Assembly: GCF_026427715.1 (NCBI RefSeq)
Contig: NZ_CP107558.1
Span: 2,207,001-2,271,000, forward strand
Source of the DNA: Methylocystis sp. MJC1
GTDB lineage: Bacteria > Pseudomonadota > Alphaproteobacteria > Rhizobiales > Beijerinckiaceae
Reading direction: 5' to 3'
DNA: 64,000 nucleotides
The notes beneath the pieces are model-generated. The model saw nothing but the letters and a program-made list of their open reading frames with translations. It was not told the DNA's origin and did not search any database. Below, one piece after another: positions 54,910 through 63,570 of the stretch. Position numbers and translations under genes: made by a program. Position 1 is the stretch's first letter. Each line of letters opens with the position of its first letter.

Positions 54910-57639
54910 TTAGGCGTCGACCTTATCGCTCTCCCGCTCCTCCGCCGGCGCCTGGTCCACCGAGGAATCGTCCGGAGAAGAAAGCTGCACGATCCCCGCC
55001 TCGATGGCGAGCGCGCTCGCTGCAGCGGCGGCGGCGAGCTTGTCGAGCTCGGGTAGCTGGAGGATCGTCTTCGTCGGCGGCGCCGGCTCGGCCGCGATCT
55101 TTATTCCCGCCTCGCTGAGCCGGCGATACAGATCGAAATGCAGATCGCTGCGCACGCGCGAGGATTTCTCGACGTCCTCGACATAGCACCAAAGCTCAAA
55201 TTTGAACGCGGTCGTCTCCATGCCGAGGAACATCACCTGCGGCGCGGGGATGCGCAGCACGCCCTCCTGCGCGCGGGCGGCGGCGATCATGATGTCGCGC
55301 ATCTGCTCGGGATCGACGCCGGGATGGGGAGAGAGCGCCACCTTGATGCGCCCCACCCGATCGCCGCGCAGCCAGTTCTTCACGACGCCGGTGACGAGAT
55401 TGGAGTTCGGCACCACCATCGTCGCGCGGTCGAAGGTCTCGATCTCTGTCGAGCGCACGTTGATGCGACGCACATAGCCCTGCTCGTCTCCGACCACGAC
55501 CCAGTCGCCGACGCGGATGGCGCGCTCCCAGAGCAGGATCAGCCCGGAGACGAAATTATTGACGATGGATTGCAGGCCGAAGCCGATGCCGACCGACAGC
55601 GCGCCCGCGACGATGGCGAGCTTCTCGACGCCGATGCCGATGCTCGACAAGGCCGTCATGGCCGCTGCGATGACGCCGGCATAGCCGAGCGTGGCGCTGA
55701 TGGAGCTGCGCAGACCGGTGTCGAGCCTGGTCAGGGGCAGAAGGCGCGTATCGAGCCAGCGCCGCAACCCCTGCGCCGCCGCCAGCACCAGCAGGAACAG
55801 CGCAACCGCCGTCAGCGCCGCCGAAGGCGAGATGGTGACGTCGCCGATCTTGAAGGAGACGAACGAGCTCCAGAGATTGGCGAGAATGTCATTCGACGAA
55901 TAGCCGAAAGGCGCGATGGCGAGCAGCGCGGCGGCGCCCCAGGCGACGAGCGTCACAATGCCAGAAAGCAGCACGCCGACCGGCGCGAGCTGCTCCCGCT
56001 TGAGGCCCAATCCGTCAATCATGCCGCGGCCGAGCAGCCCCTCGGCGGAGAAAGCGTGCTCCACGCCGCCCGCCGCCAGGACGACGACGACATAGAGAAC
56101 AAAGGCGACCGCCGCGATCCAGCTCGCGTGCAGAATCATGAAATTGGCGAAGGTCACATAGCCGGCGACACAGGAGCCGAGGATGACAACGAGCATCAAG
56201 GCGCCCGACAGGCGCAAGGCGACGAGCCAGTCGCGCCTCTTTCCGGCGCCCTCCGACGCCTCCCCTTCCCGGGGCGCGATCGCCACGAGGGCCCACAGGA
56301 GCAGGCCCGCCTGAATCATCACGCTCAGCCCGCGCGTCACGATGACGAGCGGCAGGCTTGCCTGCACGGTCTCCTCGATCTGCTCGAGAACCCGCGCGAT
56401 GGAAAAGGCCGCCGTTCCCACCACAAAGAGGCGGACAAACAATCCAGCAAGGCGATCGCCGAGATCGATGACACGCCAGTCGGGGTGCGCGGGCGCGAAA
56501 ACGGCGCGCGCGACGCCGTAGATGAAGGCCACCCGCGCGACCGCCTCGAAAAGCCGCTCGGCCAGGGGCTCCAGAGTGGAGTCGAGTAGATCATAGGCTT
56601 CGAGGACCGAGCCCAATGCCGCCACGGCGGCAATCGGCGCGGCGGCGGCGACGAGGGCGGTCCAGCCGGCCGCCGCGGCGCGGCGCATGGGCGTGACTTT
56701 CACGCCGTCGTGATTGCGCCTCAACACGCGGCGCGCCAGCAGGAAGGCCGGCGGCAGCGCAAGCAGGATCGCCAGGACGAAGGCGATCAGCTGCAGGCGA
56801 TGGCCCTCCGTCCGGGCAATGAAATTGGCGCCGCGATCCCGCAGAAAGCTTTCCGCCGCGGCATAGGCGCCCGGGGCGTCCGTTGCGGCGTCGCGCCAGA
56901 GATCGACGGAGAAAAGGCTCTTCGTGCGCAGGAAGACCGTCTTTGCGAAAAGCGCGCGTTGCCGCGCGACGATCGCGACCGTCAGCTGACGGGTTTCGAG
57001 CAGCAGGGAGCGGGCGCGCTTCAAGGTCGCGTCCGTGGCGTCATAAAGCTTACGCTGCTCGTCGAGCTCGGCGTTCACGCTCGCTTCCGCCGAGGCGGCC
57101 CGCTGCTCCGGCGTGGGCGCCGTCGGCTGCGCCTGCGCGGCCTCGGCGGGAGGCGGCTGTGATTTAACCGGATCGGGCTTCGGCTCTTGCTTTGGCGCGC
57201 CGGGTCGCGCGGGAGGCGGAGACGCGGACGCCTTTGCTGGCGACGCCGGTGGCGGCGCGGCTTGCGGGGTCGCGGGCTGAGCCTGGGCGGGCTGGACTTG
57301 AGGCTGAGGTTTCGTTTGGGCCGACGGCTCTGCCGTGGTCTCGGTCGGCGCCAGCGCCTTCAGCCGCGCGTCGATGGCGGCGAGGCGCGGCGTGAGCGCC
57401 TCGATGATATCCTCGAACTCCTGGCGCAGCGGATCGACCCGGTCGCGCAATTGGCGGAGGGTCCGGTCGTTTAGATTGGGATCCTCTAAGCCTTTTTGCG
57501 CGCTCTCCAAATTGGCGTGGGCGCGGTCGAGCCTGGCATTGTAATGCTCGATCGTCGTCGTCGCGGTTTCATCCGCGCGCGCCACGACCGAGGCCAGCGC
57601 GCCGAAACACAGCAAAAGTATAAGCGTCAGTCTGCGCAA
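54910..57639 (-). CDS. Large mechanosensitive-channel family protein (DUF3772-MscS)
   Basis: The 909-residue protein has a signal peptide (LTLILLLCFGALASVVARA), a periplasmic coiled-coil part, a long Pro/Ala-rich linker (about 110-190), a DUF3772-type domain, about ten membrane helices, and a C-terminal MscS domain with the pore helix (ALSVGIGFGLQSIVNNFVSG) and the beta domain VGDEQGYVRRINVRSTEIETFD. It is related to MscK/YbdG-class channels that relieve osmotic pressure. Encoded singly between a repeat and epmB. Confidence 0.92.
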   Translation of the reverse strand: MRRLTLILLLCFGALASVVARADETATTTIEHYNARLDRAHANLESAQKGLEDPNLNDRTLRQLRDRVDPLRQEFEDIIEALTPRLAAIDARLKALAPTETTAEPSAQTKPQPQVQPAQAQPATPQAAPPPASPAKASASPPPARPGAPKQEPKPDPVKSQPPPAEAAQAQPTAPTPEQRAASAEASVNAELDEQRKLYDATDATLKRARSLLLETRQLTVAIVARQRALFAKTVFLRTKSLFSVDLWRDAATDAPGAYAAAESFLRDRGANFIARTEGHRLQLIAFVLAILLALPPAFLLARRVLRRNHDGVKVTPMRRAAAAGWTALVAAAAPIAAVAALGSVLEAYDLLDSTLEPLAERLFEAVARVAFIYGVARAVFAPAHPDWRVIDLGDRLAGLFVRLFVVGTAAFSIARVLEQIEETVQASLPLVIVTRGLSVMIQAGLLLWALVAIAPREGEASEGAGKRRDWLVALRLSGALMLVVILGSCVAGYVTFANFMILHASWIAAVAFVLYVVVVLAAGGVEHAFSAEGLLGRGMIDGLGLKREQLAPVGVLLSGIVTLVAWGAAALLAIAPFGYSSNDILANLWSSFVSFKIGDVTISPSAALTAVALFLLVLAAAQGLRRWLDTRLLPLTRLDTGLRSSISATLGYAGVIAAAMTALSSIGIGVEKLAIVAGALSVGIGFGLQSIVNNFVSGLILLWERAIRVGDWVVVGDEQGYVRRINVRSTEIETFDRATMVVPNSNLVTGVVKNWLRGDRVGRIKVALSPHPGVDPEQMRDIMIAAARAQEGVLRIPAPQVMFLGMETTAFKFELWCYVEDVEKSSRVRSDLHFDLYRRLSEAGIKIAAEPAPPTKTILQLPELDKLAAAAAASALAIEAGIVQLSSPDDSSVDQAPAEERESDKVDA

Positions 57640-57701
57640 CGCATCTCTCCGGAAGGCGAAACTGCGACAAAGCCTCGAATCGCGACAATCTTGAGGCGAT
57701 T

Positions 57702-58775
57702 TTAGAGATCGTCGCGATAGAGATGCAGGCGCCCCGCCCGATCCACGACGCGCCAGCCCCCCGTTTCGTCCGGCTCCATCGCGGATACGGGGGTTTTGCC
57801 GAAGCCGCCGGGAATATCGAGCACATAAGACGGGAGGCCTATCCCGGTGATGCGGCGCGCCAGCTCGGCGTGAATGGCCTTGCCGGCCGCGATGCTCAAA
57901 CGGAAATGACCCGTGCCGGGCGCGAGGTCGGGGTGATGCAGGTAATAGGGCTTCACGCCCTGCGCGAGGAGAGCCCGCATCAACTGCTCTAGGATCGCGG
58001 CGTCATCGTTGACCCCCGCCAGCAGCACGGTCTGCGAAAGCAGCGTCGCCCCCGCAGCGCGCAAGCGTGCGATGGCCGCGCAGGCGTTGGCCGAAAGCTC
58101 CCGCGCATGATTGACATGCAAGGCGACATACAGCGCCTTGCCGCTCGCCCGCAGCGCGGCGAGCCGCTCCGGCGTCACGAGATCGGGCGCGGCGGTCGGC
58201 GCGCGCGTATGAACGCGCAACACGGCGACATGCGGGATCGCCGCGAGCCGCCGCGCGACTTGCGCCAGACGCCGGGCGGAGAGCATCAGCGGATCGCCGC
58301 CCGTGAGAATGACCTCGAAGATTTGCGGCGTGGCGGCGATGTAATCCAGCGCGGCCTCGACCTCGGGCTCGCCGAGCAGATCGCCCTTGCCGCGCCCGAC
58401 GCTCTCCCGGCGGAAGCAGAAGCGGCAATAGACCGGGCAGACGGTGAGAAGCTTGAGCAGCACGCGGTCGGGGTAGCGGTGCACGACGCCCGGAACCGGG
58501 CTGCGCGCCGCGTCGCCGATGGGGTCGGTCAATTCCTGCGGCAGAGTCACAAGCTCGCGCGCGTCGGGCAGGAATTGCCGCGCGATCGGGTCGGCGGGAT
58601 CAGCTGGGTCGATCAGCCCCGCGATCTGCGGCGTGACGGCGACGCTGTAGCGGGTCTCGACCTCTGCAAGCGCCGCGGCGCGCCCTGCGGGGATAAGCCC
58701 TGCGGAAGCGAGATCGGCGCTCGACGCCAATGTCCTTGCGGGCTGCGCCGGCCGCGGATCGTGTTGTAATGCCAT
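57702..58775 (-). CDS. epmB: EpmB/KamA-type lysine 2,3-aminomutase for EF-P
   Basis: The 357-residue radical-SAM protein has CPVYCRFCFRRE (C-x3-C-x2-C), a GGDPLML loop, PLP site region and the YYLHHPDLAPGTGHFR motif of lysine aminomutases. I start at ATG 58775 (MALQHDPRPAQ); a longer frame begins in repeat DNA. EpmB converts (S)-alpha- to (R)-beta-lysine, which EpmA attaches to EF-P; both partner genes lie within 4 kb. This context favours EF-P modification over lysine catabolism. Confidence 0.88.
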   Translation of the reverse strand: MALQHDPRPAQPARTLASSADLASAGLIPAGRAAALAEVETRYSVAVTPQIAGLIDPADPADPIARQFLPDARELVTLPQELTDPIGDAARSPVPGVVHRYPDRVLLKLLTVCPVYCRFCFRRESVGRGKGDLLGEPEVEAALDYIAATPQIFEVILTGGDPLMLSARRLAQVARRLAAIPHVAVLRVHTRAPTAAPDLVTPERLAALRASGKALYVALHVNHARELSANACAAIARLRAAGATLLSQTVLLAGVNDDAAILEQLMRALLAQGVKPYYLHHPDLAPGTGHFRLSIAAGKAIHAELARRITGIGLPSYVLDIPGGFGKTPVSAMEPDETGGWRVVDRAGRLHLYRDDL

Positions 58776-58836
58776 AGCAGCCGGATTAAGCGCCGCCGCG
58801 CGGTTGCGCAATAGTATCAGGACAGGCGGGGCGGTT

Positions 58837-58884
58837 GGACCGCGAGCCTTAGGCTCGCTCGAAAAAGCGGGCGCGGTCCGCGCC
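58837..58884. repeat. Dispersed palindrome, family C, copy 2
   Basis: GGACCGCGAGCC...GCGGGCGCGGTCC, a decayed copy, upstream of epmB. Confidence 0.6.
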
Positions 58885-58974
58885 GGAACGCCGTCAAAAT
58901 CGATGGGGACAATCACTCAGCGTGGTTGCGAGCCCTTTCTCCCGGCGTGACATTAGGCCTACGGAGAAAGCCCG

Positions 58975-60555
58975 ATGAGCCGCAAAAAGAAAGCCGCTGG
59001 CGCGCCAAAGAGCAATGGCCGCACGCCCGACAAGTCAGCGCAATTGCAGGAACTCCTGAACAGCTTCAACCCGGAGGACCTTGCGGCTTTCATCGAGACG
59101 TCCGGCGGCGCGACCTGGGGTCACGAGGAAGCAGCCGATCTTTTCGACGACTTCATCTCCGCCTGCGTCGAAGGGGAGATGGACGACGCCGAAAGGGAGG
59201 ATTTTTCGCAATCGGCCATCGACGCCCTAATCGACCTGCGTATCCAGGCAAACGGCGGAGACCGGGCAGCCCGCCGCCAACTGGAGGAGATCCGCGAACT
59301 TGTCGAGGGCGCCGCGGAGGTGGAGGAGCTGGCGGTCGACGACCTCATGCTCCTCGGGCGAGTCCTGATCGAGGCGGAACTGGAGGCGCCGGACTCTCTG
59401 AAGCAGGCGGTCGTCGCGAGATTGCAGGATCAGCCGGCCATCGGCAGCGTCACAGCCTTGGGAGCCGGCCTCGCCGAGGTGGTGGAGAAATCGGGTCTCG
59501 ATCTTTTCGGCGCGCATGAGCAATTGCGCAAGACTTTCGCGCTTTTCCCGTCGGAAGACGCCCTGCGTTGCCTGACCGAAATTGCGTCTATCGGCCATCC
59601 GGCCATGGATGGCGCGATTGCGGGCTTCGCCCTCCACCCGGACGCCGCGCTTGCGCAAGCTGCTCTCAGCAATCTTGCAGCGCGGGCGCAAGACAAAGAC
59701 CGGGACAGGCTGCTCGCGCGGATGCGACCCTGGCTCCCGCCGCAGCGGCAGGCGTGGGTCGATGCGGCGATGAAGACCGAGCCCGAGATCGGCGGCGCCA
59801 GCAAGACCAACGTGAAGCTGCACAAATGCTATGCCTCGGTCTGCGACGCCGCTGGCGCGCGCACGCTGGTCGCTGTGAAGAAGGAGGGCGCCAAGTTTCA
59901 GGCCGTGCTCTTCATGTTGAGCGAGAAGGGCGTATTCAACGTCATGGCCTCGGACCCCATGACCAAGCATGAGCTCGATTTGCTTCTTCAGGACATGTCG
60001 CTCGCGGCGCATCTGTCGGAAGTAAAATTCCCGCTGCTGCTGCGGATTCTGTCGCTGGCGCTGGCGGAGAATCTCGCGGCGGGTACGCTGCCGCCCTTCG
60101 AGCTGGCCCATGCGGCCGAGACTTTCGATTTCCCGCCGCTGACGCCGGACGCGAGCACGCCGGCCCAGATCATCGATCGCTTACTCTCGGAATTTCCAGC
60201 GACCGACGACCGGCCGGACGCCCATGTGACGGCGCATGCCGCCGCAGCAGCCTGTGACTACACTCAGGCATGGTTCGAGGACGGACCGAAGATCGATGAA
60301 CTCTTCGCCAAGGTGAAAGGCAAGAAGCGCCGCGCCGAGGCCGTCCTGAAATCCTATCTGCCGGGGCGGCGCGATTATTGGGCGCGCCAATGCGCGCTCA
60401 CCGCTCTGTCGCTGCACGCCGAGAATCCACTCCATCCAGTCTGGCGCGCGCTCGCGGTCGTCGGCCGGGACCTCGCCGCCGGCGCGCCGTTCGACAAAAT
60501 CCCGCTGATGCAGTTCATCGCGGAGCACACCGTCGAAAATTACGTGGCCCCGTGA
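58975..60555 (+). CDS. Unrecognised 526-residue protein in the EF-P locus
   Basis: The protein begins with a basic stretch (SRKKKAAGAPKSNGR), then is all helical. Acidic helices at 25-110 are followed by repeated 30-40 residue units that look HEAT-like (GLDLFGAHEQLRKTFALFP, DGAIAGFALHPDAALAQAAL), and a C-terminal domain with YWARQCALTALSL. No cysteine cluster, membrane segment or signal. CGGAGAAAG precedes the ATG. It lies between epmB and epmA but on the opposite strand, so a shared function is not implied. Confidence 0.7.
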   Translation: MSRKKKAAGAPKSNGRTPDKSAQLQELLNSFNPEDLAAFIETSGGATWGHEEAADLFDDFISACVEGEMDDAEREDFSQSAIDALIDLRIQANGGDRAARRQLEEIRELVEGAAEVEELAVDDLMLLGRVLIEAELEAPDSLKQAVVARLQDQPAIGSVTALGAGLAEVVEKSGLDLFGAHEQLRKTFALFPSEDALRCLTEIASIGHPAMDGAIAGFALHPDAALAQAALSNLAARAQDKDRDRLLARMRPWLPPQRQAWVDAAMKTEPEIGGASKTNVKLHKCYASVCDAAGARTLVAVKKEGAKFQAVLFMLSEKGVFNVMASDPMTKHELDLLLQDMSLAAHLSEVKFPLLLRILSLALAENLAAGTLPPFELAHAAETFDFPPLTPDASTPAQIIDRLLSEFPATDDRPDAHVTAHAAAAACDYTQAWFEDGPKIDELFAKVKGKKRRAEAVLKSYLPGRRDYWARQCALTALSLHAENPLHPVWRALAVVGRDLAAGAPFDKIPLMQFIAEHTVENYVAP

Positions 60556-60561
60556 GAAAAA

Positions 60562-60620
60562 CCGGACCGCGCGCCTTCAGGCGCGCTGAAAAATGCGGGC
60601 CTGAAGGCCCGCGGTCCGTA
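60562..60620. repeat. Dispersed palindrome, family C, copy 3
   Basis: GGACCGCGCGCCTTCAGGCG...CGGGCCTGAAGGCCCGCGGTCC, quoted in part, between convergent genes; it may also end transcription. Confidence 0.8.
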
Positions 60621-60625
60621 GAGCG

Positions 60626-61666
60626 TCACACCGTCCCCTGCTCAGACACAGGCGTCCATAGCACCTGCTCGATCCTCCCCGCCCCGGTTGCAAGCATCAC
60701 GAGCCGGTCGAAGCCAAGCGCCACGCCCGAGGCCGGCGGCATCTGGCCGAGCGCCGCCAGAAAATCCTCGTCGATCGGATAGCGCTCGCCGTAGATCCGC
60801 TCTTTCTCCACCATCTGCGCCTGAAAGCGCGCCCGCTGCTCGGCGGGGTCCGTTAGCTCGGCAAAGCCATTCGCGACCTCAACCCCGCACACATACAGCT
60901 CGAAACGATCAGCGAAGCGAGGGTCGTCGGCGCGCACGCAAGCCAACGCCGCCTCGCTGGCGGGATAGTCGGTCAGGATCGTCGGCCGCTCGCTCCCGAG
61001 CTTCTCCTCGACCTTCTCGGACAAGATCTTGCTGAAGAGGTCCGACCATGTGTCGTCCTCGGCGACACGAATGCCGTCCCGCGCGGCGGCCTTCGCCAGT
61101 CCCTCGCGATCGCCCAGGAGCTTTTCCAGATCAATGCTGGCGTGGGTCGCAAAAGCCTCGCAGACCGTGACGATCTCCGGCTCCGCGAAGGGGTCGCAGA
61201 CCCGCCCGCGCCAGGAGAAATCGCGCGTCCCCGCCGCTCGCGCCGCCGCCGCCATCAGCCCGGCGCAGTCCTCATAGATGCGAAAGGTCGGCTCGCCGGC
61301 GCGATACCATTCGAGCATGGTGAATTCGGGATGGTGCAGCGCCGAGCGCTCGCGATTGCGGAAAACCCGCGCCAAAGTGAAAATCCGCTCCTCACCCGCT
61401 GCGAGCAGTTTCTTGCAGGCGAATTCGGGAGAGGTGTGGAGATAAAGCCGCGAACGCACGCCGTCCTGTCCGATCATCTCCGTGGAGAAGGCGGTCAGAT
61501 GGGTCTCATTGCCGCCCGAAACCTGTAGCGCAGCCGTTTCGATCTCCGCAAAGCCCTCCCCTTCAAAAAAACGCCGCGTCGCGGCCGTTATTGCGCCGCG
61601 CGCCTTGAGAAAGGGCTTGCGATCGGCGTAAACATCCCGAGCCCACCAGGGCGAAACGCGCGTCAT
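60626..61666 (-). CDS. epmA: EF-P--lysine ligase EpmA (PoxA/GenX)
   Basis: The 346-residue class II synthetase core is related to LysRS but lacks the anticodon-binding domain, as in EpmA. Motifs: [54 protein letters not shown], and [12 protein letters not shown]. It attaches beta-lysine to Lys34 of EF-P. I start at the ATG giving [11 protein letters not shown]; an in-frame extension of 28 codons overlaps repeat D. It is divergent from efp. Confidence 0.95.
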   Translation of the reverse strand: MTRVSPWWARDVYADRKPFLKARGAITAATRRFFEGEGFAEIETAALQVSGGNETHLTAFSTEMIGQDGVRSRLYLHTSPEFACKKLLAAGEERIFTLARVFRNRERSALHHPEFTMLEWYRAGEPTFRIYEDCAGLMAAAARAAGTRDFSWRGRVCDPFAEPEIVTVCEAFATHASIDLEKLLGDREGLAKAAARDGIRVAEDDTWSDLFSKILSEKVEEKLGSERPTILTDYPASEAALACVRADDPRFADRFELYVCGVEVANGFAELTDPAEQRARFQAQMVEKERIYGERYPIDEDFLAALGQMPPASGVALGFDRLVMLATGAGRIEQVLWTPVSEQGTV

Positions 61667-61675
61667 GAGGACTCC

Positions 61676-61795
61676 TTTAGCGCGCTTTCCGCTCGCACGG
61701 GATCGTGCGAGCGACAAGAAATCGCGCCAAGTCAAGAATTTGGAGCGCATTCTTGTCGCAAAAGTCTATTCAACTTTTGCGGAATGCGCTCTTGC
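61676..61795. repeat. Dispersed repeat, family D, copy 2
   Basis: TTAGCGCGCTTTCCGCTCGC, GGAGCGCATTCTTGTCGCAA and a TTTTGCGGAATGCGCTCT end match 7826-7932. It occupies most of the spacer between epmA and efp. Confidence 0.8.
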
Positions 61796-61927
61796 GGGAC
61801 GCCACGCGATCCGGCGGACGGATTTGCCGACGCGCGCGAAATATGGTCTTACCCCGTTCATAGACCAGCCCGGCCGAGGCCGGCAATGAACGCGAGCCGG
61901 CGCGCCGGCAATGAAGGAACCGAACCT

Positions 61928-62497
61928 GTGAAAGTCATCGCCAGCTCGATTCGCAAGGGCAATATCATTGAGCGTGAGGACGGCAATCTCTATGTCGTGC
62001 TGACCGCAGAAAGCTTTTTCCCCGGCAAGGGCACGCCCACGACGCAGATCGACATGCGCCGCCTCTCCGATGGCGTGAAGGTTTCCGATCGTTACAAGAC
62101 CACCGAGCAGGTCGAGCGCGCTTTCGTCGAGGATCAAGACTTCAGCTTCCTCTACAATGACGACGACGGTTATCACTTCATGAATCAGGAGAGCTATGAG
62201 CAGATCGCCGTGCCGGGCGACGTCATTGGCGATCAGGCGCAGTGGCTGCAGGAAGGCATGCAGTGCATCCTCTCCATGTTCAACGGCCTGTGCGTCGCGA
62301 TCCAGTTGCCGCAGCGCGTGACGCTCGAGATCGTCGAGACCGAGCCGGCGATGAAGGGCCAGACGGCGTCCTCCTCCTATAAGCCCGCCAAGCTCGCCAA
62401 CGGCGCCCGCGTGATGGTGCCGCCGCACATCCAGTCCGGCACGCGCGTCGTCATCCAAACGGAAGACGGCTCCTACGTCGAGCGCGCAAAGGATTGA
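61928..62497 (+). CDS. efp: Elongation factor P
   Basis: The 189-residue protein starts at a GTG ([11 protein letters not shown]). The modification loop reads [10 protein letters not shown] with Lys34 in PGKG, the residue beta-lysylated by EpmA in E. coli, consistent with the epmA and epmB genes here. Three beta domains, ending [19 protein letters not shown]. It relieves ribosome stalling at polyproline, relevant to the Pro-rich linkers of NifA and the MscS-type protein. A family A repeat follows. Confidence 0.97.
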   Translation: MKVIASSIRKGNIIEREDGNLYVVLTAESFFPGKGTPTTQIDMRRLSDGVKVSDRYKTTEQVERAFVEDQDFSFLYNDDDGYHFMNQESYEQIAVPGDVIGDQAQWLQEGMQCILSMFNGLCVAIQLPQRVTLEIVETEPAMKGQTASSSYKPAKLANGARVMVPPHIQSGTRVVIQTEDGSYVERAKD

Positions 62498-62501
62498 TGA
62501 T

Positions 62502-62612
62502 CGACTGTCATTCCCGACGCGCGCGAGCGCGCGATCGGGAATTCAGAGCAAAACTAGCGCTTTCTCGGTTCTAGATTCCAGGTCGGGCCTTTGGCCCGCC
62601 TGGAATGACAAG
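62502..62612. repeat. Family A repeat, copy after efp
   Basis: TGTCATTCCCGACGCGCGCG...GGCCCGCCTGGAATGACA, quoted in part, in inverted order relative to 1319; ends are TGTCATTCC and GGAATGACA. Confidence 0.75.
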
Positions 62613-62630
62613 CGCCTGTTGAAGCCGGCC

Positions 62631-62942
62631 TTACCCGCGTTCGGCGCTCTTCGCCAGCAGCGCCGAGGTCATCGCCGCCACGATTTCCGCCTTGGCCGCA
62701 TTTGCGCTCTGCTCCTCCGCCGCGACAGGAGCGGCCTGCGCTAAGGCGTCGACAAAGACGCCCCTCCCCTCATTCATGGCTGAGATCGCCTCGCCGGCGC
62801 TTGCCGCCGCGACCTCGTAAATCTGAGACCGATCCGCGGGAGCGCCTTTTGCGATTGCCGCGCGCGTGATGGCGGCCGAGAACTGCGCATAGGCCGTCGG
62901 GATCTGGCTGATGCCGAACCGCGTCGAGGATACGATGAACAT
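62631..62942 (-). CDS. Small Ala-rich helical protein, unrecognised
   Basis: The 103-residue protein is Ala-rich and helical: FGISQIPTAYAQFSAAITRA, YEVAAASAGEAISAMNEG, NAAKAEIVAAMTSALLAKS. No signal or metal motif. Its composition could suggest a small self-assembling or phasin-type helix bundle, but I recognise no family. It is alone between the efp repeat and vsr. Confidence 0.5.
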   Translation of the reverse strand: MFIVSSTRFGISQIPTAYAQFSAAITRAAIAKGAPADRSQIYEVAAASAGEAISAMNEGRGVFVDALAQAAPVAAEEQSANAAKAEIVAAMTSALLAKSAERG

Positions 62943-63063
62943 GGCGTTTGCCTGCGCTTAGTTTTCCCAAAGAGCGTGCTGGTAATCCCGCATCTTCAAA
63001 GGGGGTCGTGAAGATGCGCGAAATAAAGTCGCTAAAATTCGAGCGCTCGCGGCTCGACGGCGG

Positions 63064-63483
63064 TCATGTCTCGGCTCCGAAGAGAAAAGCGCGCAGCTTC
63101 TGCTCCAACGCCGCTTGGTCCTTGATCTCGCATTCCCACACGATGAGCGCCCGCCAGCCCTGCACCGTCAGACGCGCCCGATGCGCCGCGTCACGCGCGA
63201 CATTGCGCGCGATTTTCGCCCGCCAGTAATCCGCGTTGGCCTTCGGCATACGGGCGCCGCGCGCGCAATCATGTCCGTGCCAGAAGCAGCCATGAACGAA
63301 GATCGCCTGCTTGCGGCCGACATAAGCGATGTCCGGATTGCCGGTGATGTCCTTGCGATGCAGGCGGTAGCCGGGCGCGAAGCCTCGCAGCAAGGCGCGG
63401 ACTTTCAGCTCGGGAGTCGTGTCGCGCGATTTGACCGCGCGCATGATGGCGGAGCGTTGGGCGGGGGATTCTTTTGCATTCAT
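63064..63483 (-). CDS. vsr: Very short patch repair endonuclease
   Basis: The 139-residue protein starts at the ATG giving MNAKESPAQRSAIMRAVKSRD; the frame is open 21 codons upstream through a repeat. Vsr motifs: IMRAVKSRDTTPELKVR, the catalytic NPDIAYVGRKQAIFVHGCFWHGHDC with Asp and zinc ligands, and WRAKIARN. It nicks at T:G mismatches from deaminated 5-methylcytosine. The adjoining cytosine methyltransferase is its usual partner. Confidence 0.95.
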   Translation of the reverse strand: MNAKESPAQRSAIMRAVKSRDTTPELKVRALLRGFAPGYRLHRKDITGNPDIAYVGRKQAIFVHGCFWHGHDCARGARMPKANADYWRAKIARNVARDAAHRARLTVQGWRALIVWECEIKDQAALEQKLRAFLFGAET

Positions 63484-63570
63484 ACGAAGGCCCCCTCCCC
63501 AACCCTCCCCCGCTTCGCGGGAGAGGGAGCAGTCTCCCGCCTTCATCAGCGCTGCTGATCGTGAGGGGGG

